A stretch of DNA of 64,000 nucleotides from Pararge aegeria (lineage: Eukaryota; Arthropoda; Insecta; Lepidoptera; Nymphalidae), in contig NC_053191.1 of NCBI RefSeq assembly GCF_905163445.1, positions 2,170,001-2,234,000 on the forward strand. Direction: 5' to 3'. Below the pieces are notes generated by a model, which made no database searches, was not told the DNA's origin, and saw only the letters and a program-made list of their open reading frames with translations. Shown here in pieces: positions 1-13,300 of the stretch. Position 1 is the stretch's first letter; the number at the start of each line of letters is the position of its first letter. The position numbers were made by a program, and so were the translations under genes.

Positions 1-226
1 GCCGCTCCGCTTTCATCTTACACAAGATAGTACAATGATTGTTAAATTGTAAATTATGTTGGAAAAGAGCAACTGCTGAGATTCTTGCCAGCTTCTTCTC
101 GGTAGGATCTGCCTTCCGAACCGGTGGTTGAGTCACTACAAACAGATATAAGTACCTACTTGACGTTTCAAAAGTGCTTGTACTTGAAATAAAGGAATTT
201 TGAAATTTGAATTTTATAAGAGAACA
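1..226 (+). mobile_element. CR1-like LINE 3' tail
   Basis: It contains AACTGCTGAGATTCTTGCC and CCGAACCGGTGG and ends with an (A/T)TTTTGAAATTT tail, like the copies at 8152, 11195, 41505 and 54434. The 5' part lies outside the window or is truncated. Confidence 0.7.
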
Positions 227-479
227 AAGTGTAAGATTACAGTGTAAGGAACAGATTACTGATTAAAGATGTCAAGATCGCAAGACGAAACCAACTCGTT
301 ATAAAACAGCACATTCTAACTACGAGATTGTAGAAAGAAGTGTTGTTTTTATATACATCAAGACTAAAAGTTTAAAAATTCAAGTCAATTAATCTCTAAA
401 ATGAATTTTAAATGACACATTGAAAAGCTACCCCTCATTGGAAAAATGATAGCACTTCTATTAGCTCAATCATTTAAGT

Positions 480-915
480 TTAAAGATTTGTATGGAGGGT
501 AGAGGTAAGGAGGATCATCTGTGTATATGAAAAAGTGTCGTCAAAATGTATTAAATTAGGATGGCGCCACATTTGCATCAAGGTAACTCTTAAAAGAAGC
601 GCCAAACATAAATATTGTTAGAGTAGGCTTGAAAAATAAACAAGGAAGTAAGGCTATATTTACCACAATATATTGTACAACGTAAGTTGTTGAAATTCTC
701 AATAATTAACTACTTTAGTCGATAATGACATTAAATTTTTTAACTCGGCATACTTCAATTCATCTACGATTGCTACATTCATACCATACCATGTGCATCC
801 ACCAGCGCCATTGTGGAGGATTTTTGAACTGTTATTTAGCGCATACAACTGGACACTTTTTCAACTTTTCTCCCATATAAGATGACTCTCCTTACCTCTA
901 CCCTCCATAAAGATT
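480..915. mobile_element. Foldback MITE, about 435 bp
   Basis: Perfect 22-bp inverted arms (491-512 and 888-909; core GGAGGGTAGAGGTAAGG) lie within longer imperfect arms of about 60 bp. No coding capacity. Inner parts (GGCGCCAC and its partner GCGCCATTGTGG) also pair roughly. It lies just downstream of the SLC13-like 3' UTR. Confidence 0.7.
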
Positions 916-1049
916 TGTCATTCATTTTAGTTAGGTTAAAACAGAATAACTAACTAACTAAAACTAATAACTAAATAACTATTTGTAGTTTACTGCATAT
1001 TTTAGACCTAACACTATAATTATTAAAGCTATAATTTATAATATAATGA

Positions 1050-1055
1050 TTTATT
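1050..1055 (-). promoter_or_regulatory. Candidate polyadenylation signal of the SLC13-like gene
   Basis: AATAAA on the minus strand, about 120 bases after the stop codon. A second AATAAA overlaps the last codons (1176-1181) but lies inside the reading frame. Confidence 0.4.
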
Positions 1056-1172
1056 AACCACAGACTCACGTAGATTGTTAAAATAATTATTATAGGTAAT
1101 CTTCCGTTGTCTGATAAGAATTACAAGGAAGATACAAACAAACACGTCACAATGACTAACAGCGAATTAAAA

Positions 1173-1304
1173 TTATTTATTCTGCATCCCATCAGCCCAA
1201 GTAGGATATGTATCAATATCCGGCCATATCACCTTAGACCATACGCAAACAGTGCACAAATTCGTTAAAATCGCCATCACGGATGGACCGATACCGGCGA
1301 TAAC
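1173..1304 (-). CDS. SLC13-like gene, last coding exon and stop
   Basis: Acceptor TTTATTTTCAG, then VIAGIGPSVMAIL, a final hydrophobic helix and DTYPTWADGMQNK before TAA. This matches the Indy-type C-terminus (AGIGPT..., FPEWA). The join to the previous exon is phase 0. Confidence 0.88.
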   Translation of the reverse strand, partial: VIAGIGPSVMAILTNLCTVCVWSKVIWPDIDTYPTWADGMQNK

Positions 1305-4300
1305 CTGAAAATAAACACTACATATCACTTTGGTTATACACGATACCTAACGAATTACCTAAGCCGTGAGAGTTCGCTGTTTCCAATCAAGTCATCATCA
1401 AAATTAACCCATTACCAGCCAACTACACGGCACGGGTCTCTAAGGATGTGAAAGGTGCGGTTTGGTAAACCTCACACACCGTTTAGAACATTATAGAGAA
1501 CTCTTGGGCATGCAGGTTTCCTCGCGATGTTTTCTCTGCATCGTTAAAGCAGGTAATATTTAAATTGCTGAAATTAAAACCGCACATAACCCCGAAAAGT
1601 GTGGTGGGGCGTATGCACGAAAGGAAAGCCGAAGCCGCATCACCGCTTGGCTATGTCAAGTGACATCTTCTCTTTAAATAACACGCGTTGTTTCTGGAAA
1701 TGACTGGAAAGATTTTTTGAGTTTAAAGGATTTTTAACTGCATCACAAGTCGCTGACTACTAAGTCAACACTTGACTGATATTTCAAGAGGTGGTAACCT
1801 TTTAGGACCTAGGGCTATGTCAAATGTCAGTTGTATTAAACCAATACCCACTAATGGGTTTCTACGCGATATTTTTAATATCGCTTGGGGTTTTGTAAGT
1901 AGAGTATGTATTTACTTAATTAATACAACAGTTAATTGCAGCGAACCGTAACCTATAGTTGTGAGGTACCTATTAGTTGTCTATTCATTGTTCTGAGTTG
2001 TTAGGTGTCATAAATATGAAGTAAATAAAAAGTCTTTCGTGGGGCTGAGTTCAAATCCCAGCAAGCACCTCCAACTTTTCTAAGTCATGTGCGTTTTAAG
2101 TACTTTATTAAAGTATCGCTTGCTTCAACGGTGAAGGAAAACACCGTGAGGAAACCTGCATGCCTGAGAGTTTTACATAATGTTTTCAGATGTGTGTGAA
2201 GACCACCAATCCGCATTGGCTCAGCGTTGGACTCCACCAATCAAGTTTGGACCAATCTGGACTACGGCCTTAACCCCTTCTAAGTATTCTCATTCTGAGA
2301 GGATTTCCATACAATAAGTAAACAAAAGTGACGTTTGACAGCAGTGATTGCAAGATTTGTCTGTCGCAAGCCTGTCGCGAGATACGTAATCACCCTGCCG
2401 TACCCTGCAGTGGGCCGTTAATTGATGATGATGATGAAATAACAAGTAAATCCTCGATAAATGTATAAAACAGCTTTCATATTTTTTAACGATTTTCAAA
2501 CGTCATGATTTGATTGAGTGACTGCCGTTAAGGTTTGGAACGTAGTGCTTGTATTATCCTTGGTTTGCGGGTGTTACGCTTGATGTGAAAGTTTTGAAGT
2601 AGATAGATAGATAAATTCTTTATTGTACACAATTATGGAATAAAGATAATAAATATTTGAAAAAGAAATACAAGAAAAATTAAAATGTGCAAAGGCGGTC
2701 TTATCGCTTTAACCGATCTGCAGACAACCCTTAATAAGAGAAGAAAATGATTATGGAAACGGGATACTGCAATATTTTAAAAAGTAAGTATTATAGTCAT
2801 TACCAGTTTCCTTGGTGGTATGTTTATGTAGCTGGATATCATTGCATGAGCTGGAGTGCCAGTGATCAGGTGGAAGGGTAGAGAAGTGGACAGAGTTGAA
2901 CTCAGCATCAGGTAGAGTGGATTTACTTTAGATTTTACACCCTGTATGTAAGTAGGCATAATATTTACATAGAATTAAGAATATATAGAAATCTTGTAGG
3001 TACGCGACTGATATTGAAGCATCAAAAACCACTCAACTTTAGTAGTGTTTTTTGAACAGGCGGTTAGTCACTACATTCCATTTAGCAGTTGACAGTAGTA
3101 TTTTACCTCTATTGTTCTTAATGTTAACCCTAAAATCGGGAAAAAATTGTGAACTAGCAACATTTCGCGGATGTGAAGCGAGACGTGCGTGGGGCGTTTT
3201 CACGGTTTTAAGGCAATGCATGCATAATGGCTGAATGAAGGTTCTATACTTATGTTCTTATTCTGTGATTAATTAAATGATTGTAAAAACTGCTGTCTAT
3301 AATTGTTGTATTTTTAGAAACGTACTACAACCATGGGCGATTCAGTTATACAAATAAAACAACTGGGAGGTATACGAATCTCTAAACTTAACTTAATTGA
3401 CAGCTCTAAAAGTTGCTACAGATTTTCATGTCAAGCTTGACGTCTCTTCAATAGGTACCGATAACTATAAGGAAAGAAGGTTGAATAAACTTTATTGACG
3501 AGTTTAAAAGTGCCATTCTGAAGTGCCATTGTTTACGTAATGCTACATGTTGAAAGTGATAACACTTTTTTAACAGCTTTCAATTGTTTTGTCACAATTT
3601 TTGAAGGGCTATAGAATTTTGTCAATTTATGACCGATTTTTGTAATATTATGTTTGCGTTTAATTATTGCGTTGTAGTATTCAATCTGTAAGGTTAATTT
3701 TTTGTGGACATAATATCGATTATAGATTGCTGGACGTGGGCGAATCTTGGGCACAACTGAATCAGCTCTATACGGTGATGAAGATATCTTACCACATTAG
3801 CAACATGTGCAAGAATGCAATGGCCTACTGTGGCGCTGTCGGCGAACTCTGTCAATATCTTGCAGAACACTATTACGATGCACGCCTGCGCAGGCGCAGG
3901 GCAGCCCGAGAATAGTGATAGAAACTTTTCAAATTCACCAGTCATTTTTGAGTCTTCAAGGGATTCGAATGTTATGTTGGCGCTAGCTTTAAAGACAAGA
4001 TAATAGATAAACAAAGCATAATGGAATGTTAAAAAAAAATCAAACATTTTCTAAGTAATGTGAATTTAAACCAATTTAGAGGATCTCGTTTCTAAAGTCG
4101 GTTTAGAATTTCTTTATCTATTTCACCTTTTCTAGACTAAGGTTTTTAACCTTCTAGAAAAGGTGAAATAGATGATGACGAATGGGGCGTTTCAATATTT
4201 CAGCAGGGAATATTTCATAGAAAGGAAATGGTTTAAATGGTTTTGAATCACGGCTTGTCAGTTTTTGTACCTTACTAGGCAATTAAACTGGTATAATAGG

Positions 4301-7300
4301 AACTTAGCGGATATTATTTTACAAACCCGTTAAAAAGATAACACTCCAGTCGATGTTATTCTTTATCATGGTCCATGTTAAACAACTTCTTGTTGGAACT
4401 GTAGGTAGGGGTTCGGAGTTATCTACAAATGACAATGGTGTTAATTCTGCCCTTTACTCACGGACGTAATAAGAAATGGACTTCGGCAGGGTGATTACGT
4501 AACTCTCGACTGGCTTGCGACGGGCGTAAATCTTGCAATCAATGCTGTCAAACGTCACTTTTCCATAAAATAAATAAACAAAAGTGACGTTTGACAGCAG
4601 TGCATGCTTTTCAAAAAGGGCGTGAGATTAAACACGTTATATGGTATTTCTTTGTTTTTCTTGATAAAGTGACTAGAACATTAAATTACCGTTTCGCTTT
4701 TTAAAGAACTTGATGCAGTTAAATTGTGTTGGTGTCACGAACAATATAAAAACACAAACTGTAAACGGCACACTAGTATTAATGTAACTGAAAAAAACAC
4801 AATTAAGGTAAAGAGAAAATATAATGTATACTTTAAATGCAATGCCCTGGTTTGAATTTTTTTAAAAGAAATAACAGCGACCATAATTCTAACTACAGTT
4901 TATCGTGACGAAGCATTTAACAATAATCAAACATGTACACTATATACTGTCTCTGACACTTATCTGTGAAAATGAAACCCTAATAGATTTTGAGTAAACC
5001 AATACTATAGTTTTTACTGAAATAAATCAGACAGGGCTGTATCTGATTTCTTATATCACATTTAAAAGTAAAATCAAGTGACTCCTGTCACTTTATTGGG
5101 TACGGGTCGCAAGCGTAGGTACTATGCACGTTTCGGTCTTTTATCTGCTATAGGGTTGTCAGAAGTAAACCCTTATTAGCTGGAATGGAATAATAAATCT
5201 AGCTGGAATGGAATAATAGTCTAATTTTTAACGGGGTGACTCCTGATGATATATACTTCTGCGGCCTTCAACAGTATATCGTAATTCCGTTACACGTTGT
5301 ATAACAGAAAAGTCCTGCTTGGGTGTAAATTATTGCTCTAACCAGGTTGCTTCTTTAAAAGTTTTAAATGACAATGTGAGATAGTGATACCAAAAAAAAA
5401 AAAACAACCGGCTTAGTTTGTTGTGGGCTTCTTCTTAGACCAGGGCGCATTTGGAACCCTCGTAGCTTTAGTTTTAAGTTGACAAATTTAGTTATCGCCA
5501 TCAAATCACTTCTATGTCTTATTTTCCATGTAAGGTACGCATCAAAAGTTCCATCTATGTGCTTATTTGAATAAAGAAATATTTGACTTTGACTTTGGAC
5601 GGAGACGGGCCGCATCGTCCTATGTGCGTCTACTGCCATCATATTCTACGATCACAATTCTAGCGTGGTGATTATACCCTCCCGTTGGCCTTTAGTCCAA
5701 CAGTGGACTGTGATAGGCTATTAATGATTGATGATGAAAAAATTTAGGCAAGTTACCTTTTGGTATTCAATTTGTCATCTTCACTATAAGATTTTGAAGT
5801 GAATATAATTGCTTGAAGAAACGCTGCCAACACAACTGTAGCTCCTACAACCTGAACAAGTAATTAATTTTATGCCACATATTTTCACATTTGGAAACAT
5901 ACACATAGTCACTTCCACCAAGTGGAAGGGTTAAGGCCGTAGTCTACCACGCTGGCCCAGTGTAGATTGGTGGACTCCACACATCTTTTTGAACATTATG
6001 CAAAACTCTCACGCATGCAGGTTTCCTCATATTTTCCTACACCGTTGAAGCATGCAAGTAATATTTAATTTTATGTAATTAATAGTAGTAAAACGCACAT
6101 AACTTAGAAAAGTTATGTGCGTGCTGGGATGCGAACTCGGCGCCCCGAATTTCGAGTTCGAATCTCTAACTTTTCTTAATTACGTGCCTGTGTGCATTAA
6201 AATATCACTTGCTTCAACGGTGAAGGAAAATATCGGGAGTGAACCTGTAATTCTGAAAGTACTTTATAATGTTCTCAAAGGCGTGTGGAGTCCACCAATC
6301 CGCACTGGGTCAGCTTGGTGGACTACGGCCTAAACCCTTCTTATTGTAGGAGATCCGTGACCTGTAGTGGACCGGTAATTGGTGGATATGATGATGAATA
6401 ATAACCGTTAATAACCACTCTGTCTGTGTTCGTGTTGTAGAAGGCACTTGCTAAGGAATACTGCAAAGATTATTTTCAGTAGTTTTAGATCTAAAAGAAA
6501 TCTAAAATTTTAGATCTAGCATCAGGGAGTCGCAGCTGACATGGCTGAAAACGGCAAGAGGCGTAAGTATGTCTCTATAATAGAGAGTTACATATCTGCC
6601 CCGCTTGACCCTGGGATCGTGGAGTCTAAGTTCTCTCTCTTTCTCTCTCTCTCTTGCGAGACATTACACTGCGGTTGATTGCCTGACCGGGCGACAGAAA
6701 TGCTGCATATTTTGCGCAAAGAATCAGCCTGGCTGTTGAGCACAGAGATGCAGCCAGCATTCTTGGCACCATTCCACGCGGGCATGAACTTTACATGAAT
6801 AAGTTTAGCTACAAGTTTTATTGTTATATCTATCATTTCTATGGTACCATTTCGTGAAACTTTATTTTCCCCAACTTCTGATACTGGCCAGTTAACAGCA
6901 CTGAAATGTATTGCTCCTCGTCACTCGTTAGACTGGCTTGCAAGGCTGTATAGTTCTGGACTCTGGAACGCAATTAATTACGTTAATCAAATCTTAAAAA
7001 CTAGATCATATACCTACATATTTCTCATGAAATAAACGCAAATACAAAAAGCTAGGAAAATAAGCTTGGTGCAAAAACTTATCAGTTTGTTTGTTTTAAG
7101 TCTTTATTGTACACACACATTTTATATAAATTAAACACAAATACAGAAGAAACTTAAAATAATAAAAATAAAATAGAGCGTGCGTCTTATCACTAAAGCG
7201 ATCTCTTACAGACAACCTTTGACGTTAGTATCAGTTTGAGGGAGTAAGAGAATTTTTGGACAAGTAGTTTTTCATTTTAATTCAGAAAAAATTTAAAACT

Positions 7301-10300
7301 CGTCAAAATTTGTAAGTATTTAACTAATTAATTACTTTTGTCTTAATTGACGAGTTTGAGTCACCAATAAAAAATACTTAATCAAAAAATTAATGTTATC
7401 AGTTTTTAGTTCTCTTGGTAGAATCTTATGTTCTTTGGAGAATAAAAATCTTTAAACGTAAACCTAGTTTTCTTTTTTCTAACTTAAACAATTTTATCAC
7501 TATGTACTTTTTAGTGTAAAGTATGTTTTAAAAATATAAAGAAAAACAAGTACGATAAAATAGTAAAAACACACAATAAGAAAACATTTCTTTTATGTAA
7601 ATTTATAAACAGTTACAAAAAGACACTACTCTAAAAAGTAACAAAAAGACTGTTTACAATAAAAGACAAACTTATGAAAAAATTTAGATACTGCGGGGTA
7701 GGTAATTTCGTTGTATTCTCTTTTTTCGAAAATGAAGACTGTTTGTACTGATCCCGATTGAAGAATTGAGAAATGGTGGTAGCAACAAAAATACTCGGTT
7801 AGGTTTATTGTGAGCTTCTTCTAGATCTTCAATTGCGTATCTCAGTTGACACAAAATTTATCTCGCCTTGGAAGTATGCCACCAAAAAACCTGTTTAATC
7901 CATATTTTGCATTCTGATATCAAGTTCATTTCAACTAGTTTGGCAGTTACATTTGAGTAATATATAATATCTAACAGTTTGGGCGTCATGTGATGGCAAT
8001 GTTCCACAATGACTAGCTAAATTTTTATCAACTAAGATTTAAAATAGCCTGTCGGGCAGCGTGTTTACTACGTTTGGGAATTTAGACATCACCATCTCAT
8101 TAAAATTAAAGGTCTAAAATAAAAGGCCAATAAAAAAAAAACCAAATTTAAAAAATCCATTTATTTAAAGTCGGAATAGTTTATAAGCAGTTTTGAAACG
8201 TTAAGTCAGTCGGTTCTTAGTGACTCAACCACCGGTTCGGAGGGCAGATTCTACTGAGAAGAGTCGGCAAGATTCATTCACATCATTTATTTTTTTACAG
8301 ATCTTTAGAATTTTCTATCTTTTGAGAGATGAGAGCGAAGCCAGCTTTCAAGAAGCCTTGTCGTTTAGAAATTCATCAAACGTATAGTAACCACGATTTA
8401 TTAAATTTGTTATAACATATTGTTTAAACTTATTAATTGGTAGTTGCAAAATTACCTTTGGAATTATATTATAAAAGCATATAATAAATCCCACAAATGA
8501 CTTCTACACCTTTTGCAGACGATATGCTTTTGATGATACTAACTTATGTCCATTTCGAGCAGCGCGGTTGTTTATATTTACTTTTCGTTTATAAAGAGCA
8601 ATGTTTTTTCTTACAAATACTATATAGTTATAAATATATTTTGAACCTACAGTAAGTATACCTATTTCTTTAAATTTTTGAGGGATTAGCTTGATTTCAG
8701 TTTATATATTGACCGATGAGATGGACGGACCAAGTGATGGCCACAATCGAGGCTCCTCTACATGAATGTGCAAGAAAGGCAACCTTTAGAGAAGAGTGGC
8801 GAAGGATTGTGGAGCGAGACACAATTCCCAGATTACGACCACGACCAGACGAATAAGAAGAAGAATTGACCGTACCGCTCTCTGCAAATTTTGGCCATGC
8901 CATAGAGGTCGTAATTTTATGATATACACTTTCGCCGTTATTCTAAATTACTTAAAAAATAATAACCTTAACATTCCCAAAAAATAGAAGTTAAGCCATA
9001 AATAAAGGAACATCTCCATTATTATAACGCCCGGTAAGGTCAACAACAAATAATGTGGTGCTTCCAACTTTGGTCCATCTGGAAAGATTCTGCGAACAAT
9101 TTTACTGTTTAAATCGGCTAAACATTATTCGTAAAGCGTTTAATTTGTGAACATGCATATCTGTGATGACTCCAGACTCCAGATTCAACGTGTGGGAGGT
9201 ATGATATGCTTTAGAGTCTGTATCATATGTAATGAAAACCAAAATATTATTTGACAGGCTTTAAAGGCTCATTATACTATCTCTGAGACTTACTAATCTG
9301 TAAAACCGATTCCTAAAAGTTCCGATATTTAATCATTTATAAAGGTACGTGTCGCGTAGCGTAGGTACTATGCTCGTGTCAGTCTTTGATCTTCAATAGG
9401 GTTGTCATAAGTAAACGCTTAAAATGTTTTAAATTCGTTTGTATGGATAAATAAATATTTTGCAGATGATTCCTTATGAAATATACTTATACACCCTTCA
9501 AGGCTTCAACAGTATTTCTTCATTCGGTTACACGTTGTATATATTTTTGTCTGGTGAGCTTCACCCGGGGCTAGTTACTCTCCTACCATGACAGCCCTGC
9601 CGCGATTTAGCGTTTCGCAGGCCTATTGCGTATCTCAGTTTAATCAGCGGAAAGTATAACGCCTAAAACATTATTATACATTACGGTATTGTTATTGCCA
9701 GCAGAGTTGAAATGAACTCGATTTGAAAATTAGCATTCAGCATGCAAAAATCCTGTTAAGGTTTTTTGTTGGCAACATTCAACAGTAGCTAGCTAAACTT
9801 GGTTTCAACTGAGATACAGAATCGGTTTGCGATACAGAATTATTATTGGGTTAATATAATTGCTGACTCCAAAGGCTAAAACGCGTGTTTTTTTATTGTA
9901 CTACAATAAAAAACACGCGTTTCAACTTTTTGCCATGGTATCCATGCCTTATATTTAACATAAGATAATTGATGGATGTACTAAATCGCTTACGCTGAGA
10001 AGTAATTGATAAAAAGTTGATTCGTCTCACTCCCAATAAACGATGACATGCCACCTAAAATAATTAGAAATTTAATACAGAAAAATGATCGACTATAATG
10101 AAAGTAAAAAGTAAAGTGCGTTAAATTATAGTATGTAGTAATATTTACAATTTTTACCTATTGTTGAAGAGTACGCAATGCCAATGAAGTAAAATATGCA
10201 AAAATCCGAAGGCCTCGGAGTACTAAAAAAAGTTGAACTTTGATTAAACTACGAGTAAATAGGGTAATAAAATATATTTATTATGTAAATTGTTATATGA

Positions 10301-13300
10301 GTAATGATTTCCTTACTATTTCTCGTTAGCGTTATCACTCGAGCAAGTCGATACTTTGCATATAATTTCGTTGGTCTCTAAAATGCCCATCTGTAAAACC
10401 CAAAATTTACAATCTCTCAAAATAAACTAACGTATTTTTATTAGTTTCATTAGATTCTACTTTGTAAGCTTTTTTTCTTTGTATGGGGTTGCCGCCGTCT
10501 GCTGAGTTATGTCCTCTATCTCCAATCATGTTCATAAGATCGTGACGAAAAACTAAACTGAGACTACGATTTATCCAGTACAAAATTATTTAAATCCGTT
10601 TACATGTGTCGGAGTTATGGTTTAAGATCGTCAAACACTTTCACCCCCACTCCCAAAGGAACTGTGCTCAATTTCGGGATCAAAATGTTTTACGTCGTCA
10701 GTAGTATGTTTTCCTTTACCGTTGAAGCAAGTGATATTTTAATTGCATAAAACGGAAACTTTGATAGTTATAGGTGCGTGTTGGGATTAGAACGCGGCCC
10801 CACGAAACAGTGTACAGAGTATAAGATTTTTTAAGCGACACTCTTAATTTTATACGTTCTAAGTTGTTATTAAAACTAAATGATTATAATACCAACTTTT
10901 TCCAGTTCCTTCAAAATCTCTTTCACCAATGGCATCATAAGGCCGCACGCCATGCAGTTGCTGAACCACAGTGACAACACCGTGCTTGTTACGAATATTG
11001 CGAAGCTCAATCTGCAATAGGCATGCAGACAGTAACAAATAATCGCTAAAATATTGTATTTTACATGATGAAAAACTTGTTTCTATCGTGTTCATACGAG
11101 TGGTCGCAGTCGTTTAAGATGGTTTAAACAAAGTGTTAAAACAAACACATTTGCAGCGAGGATACTATACAATTGATGACTTTCTTAATGACAAGTAGCT
11201 TGGAAGCAGTCAGCTCCGCTCTCATCTCCGGTAAGTTAGACACGTGTTTGTAAATTTTAATGTTGGAAAAGTGCAACTGCTGAGTTTTTTGCCGGCTTCT
11301 TCTCTGTAGAATCTGGTGGTAGAGTCACACACTACAAACAGACATACTTGACGATTCGAATTTAGAATTTTGTTAAGGTAAAATTTCATTTAGCGCGTCA
11401 TGTAGAGCGTAGATGCGAGCTACGATATCTTTACCTATGTCTAGTTACCATTTTCTGGTTATATGACGTGTAACCGAATTACGAAATAATGTTTAAGGAT
11501 ACATAACTATATTTCATGAGAAATAACCATGTGCAAAACAAAAATATTAAATCAAAAGAAGCATATTTATTTTTCCATCCAAACGAATTCAAAATACTCT
11601 ATGTGTTCACTTATTACTACCCTTTTAAAGATAAATCAATAATAGTTTTAAAAAAAACTAAAAAACACGCTTTTTATAGAAAACCGAACTAAAAAGTAGA
11701 AAATAAATTTAAATTAAGAATAGTGTTAAAAATTTCAATCAATATAAATTAATAATAGTGTGAATAAAAAAAAATCTAGTCTAGATGGCGCTGTAGTAAT
11801 TAATAAAAAATCTTATTTTTTATATTGGAAATTGGAATATTCTTCTCAGATTAGTGTATTGACATCGGTCCTCGATATATCTACAGAGTTTGAAAGAAAT
11901 CTGACCGTTCAAATTAGGACAAAATCGAGCTCAATAAAAAATGAGGCAGTGGTTTACTTAAAAACTATTAGGTTTACGGTTTCACAGATAAGTCTTAGAG
12001 ACAGTACATAATGTACCTCTGAAGTCTGTGAAGTATTCTTTCGGTTTTCATTTGCACATTTTATATCTCAGATATAAGGCGATTAAATGACATAAGTGAC
12101 GACATAATAATCTCATAGGACGTAGCGTATAAAACTCTACAGTTCTAAGAAAAAGCTCACAACAATCTTAGCCGGGTTAAAGAATATGGATTTAGAAAAT
12201 GTAGGTAAGTTTATTGTAATATTTATGAGGCAATACCCTGGCCTTGGGCTCAGGTCCAACAGAAAAACCCGACCGGCCAGCTTCCCTGGCATAGCCTGTA
12301 TGTGACATAACATGTAGGTGGTAAATGAATTGAATTCATAATGATTTATTGTTTAAGTAAATAAACAATAAATTATACTATTGACATTGTTTAATCTACA
12401 CGAAATTTTTGGATTTATGTTATGCCGTGCGGCAGATCGGAATACAGTTGTCGTCATCCCTACTTTTCCCGCGGGGGTTGTTCGAGGCGAATAAGGGAAT
12501 ATATTGGAAAAGGGGCTGCAGTGTTCTTTGTGCTACTACTACCACGATAATCGTATGCCCAGCGTGGTGATTATGCGCAAACCCTTTCGTTGTTTGCCTG
12601 TAGTCCAGCTGTAGACTGTTATAGGCTATTAATGAATCCATAGGAAAACGATAAATGTATTCTGAGTATACTTAAGTTATGTAACGTACTTACATAATAT
12701 AAATAACATAATGTACAAATTAATGTTAATGATCGCATTACTTGCGGTGATACGGAACTTTCGGAGAGAGAAGAATATTCCAATTTTCAATATAAAAAAT
12801 AAGAAATTTTGTTTGTAGTGTGTAGTGTAGTGTCGGTGTAAAATCGTCAAACACTTTGATCCTCCCAAAAGAACTTAGCTTAATATCGGGATAAAAAGTA
12901 TCCTATATTACTTCTAATACTTCTAAGTATATGTGTACAAAGTTTCATGATTATTTGTTAAGTAGTTTGCGCGTGAAAGCGTAACAAACAAACTTACAAT
13001 CACATTTATCTCTTAATATGTCAGCATGACATGTAAATGTCAAGATGAAGTGCATAAACAAACAATAATTACTTTTAACTTTAGGCAACGATTATTGATC
13101 ATACAGCCTTATAATTATTTTTATAACTTTGCATAAACAATAATTACTTTAACTTTAGGCAAAGATTTTTGATTATACAGCCTTATTATAACTTTTATAA
13201 GTAATTTTAAAACGGAAAACAAGTTTTTACTCTGTTATTGTATTTTTTGACTATTTACTTTTTTTTTGTTATTACTTTTTTTTTTACTTTTATTTCTTTT

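Noticed and set aside
7600..7745. Candidate for the missing SLC13 exon on the minus strand
   Set aside because: A frame is open and hydrophobic, but it lacks the expected Trp and PGF residues, has no convincing acceptor or donor, and part of it is a LINE tail.
8712..8857. Open stretch encoding EAPLHECARKATFREEWRRIV, considered as a host exon
   Set aside because: It looks like the C-terminal end of a retroelement polyprotein, has no splice sites in phase with either host gene, and is on the opposite strand to the SLC13-like gene.
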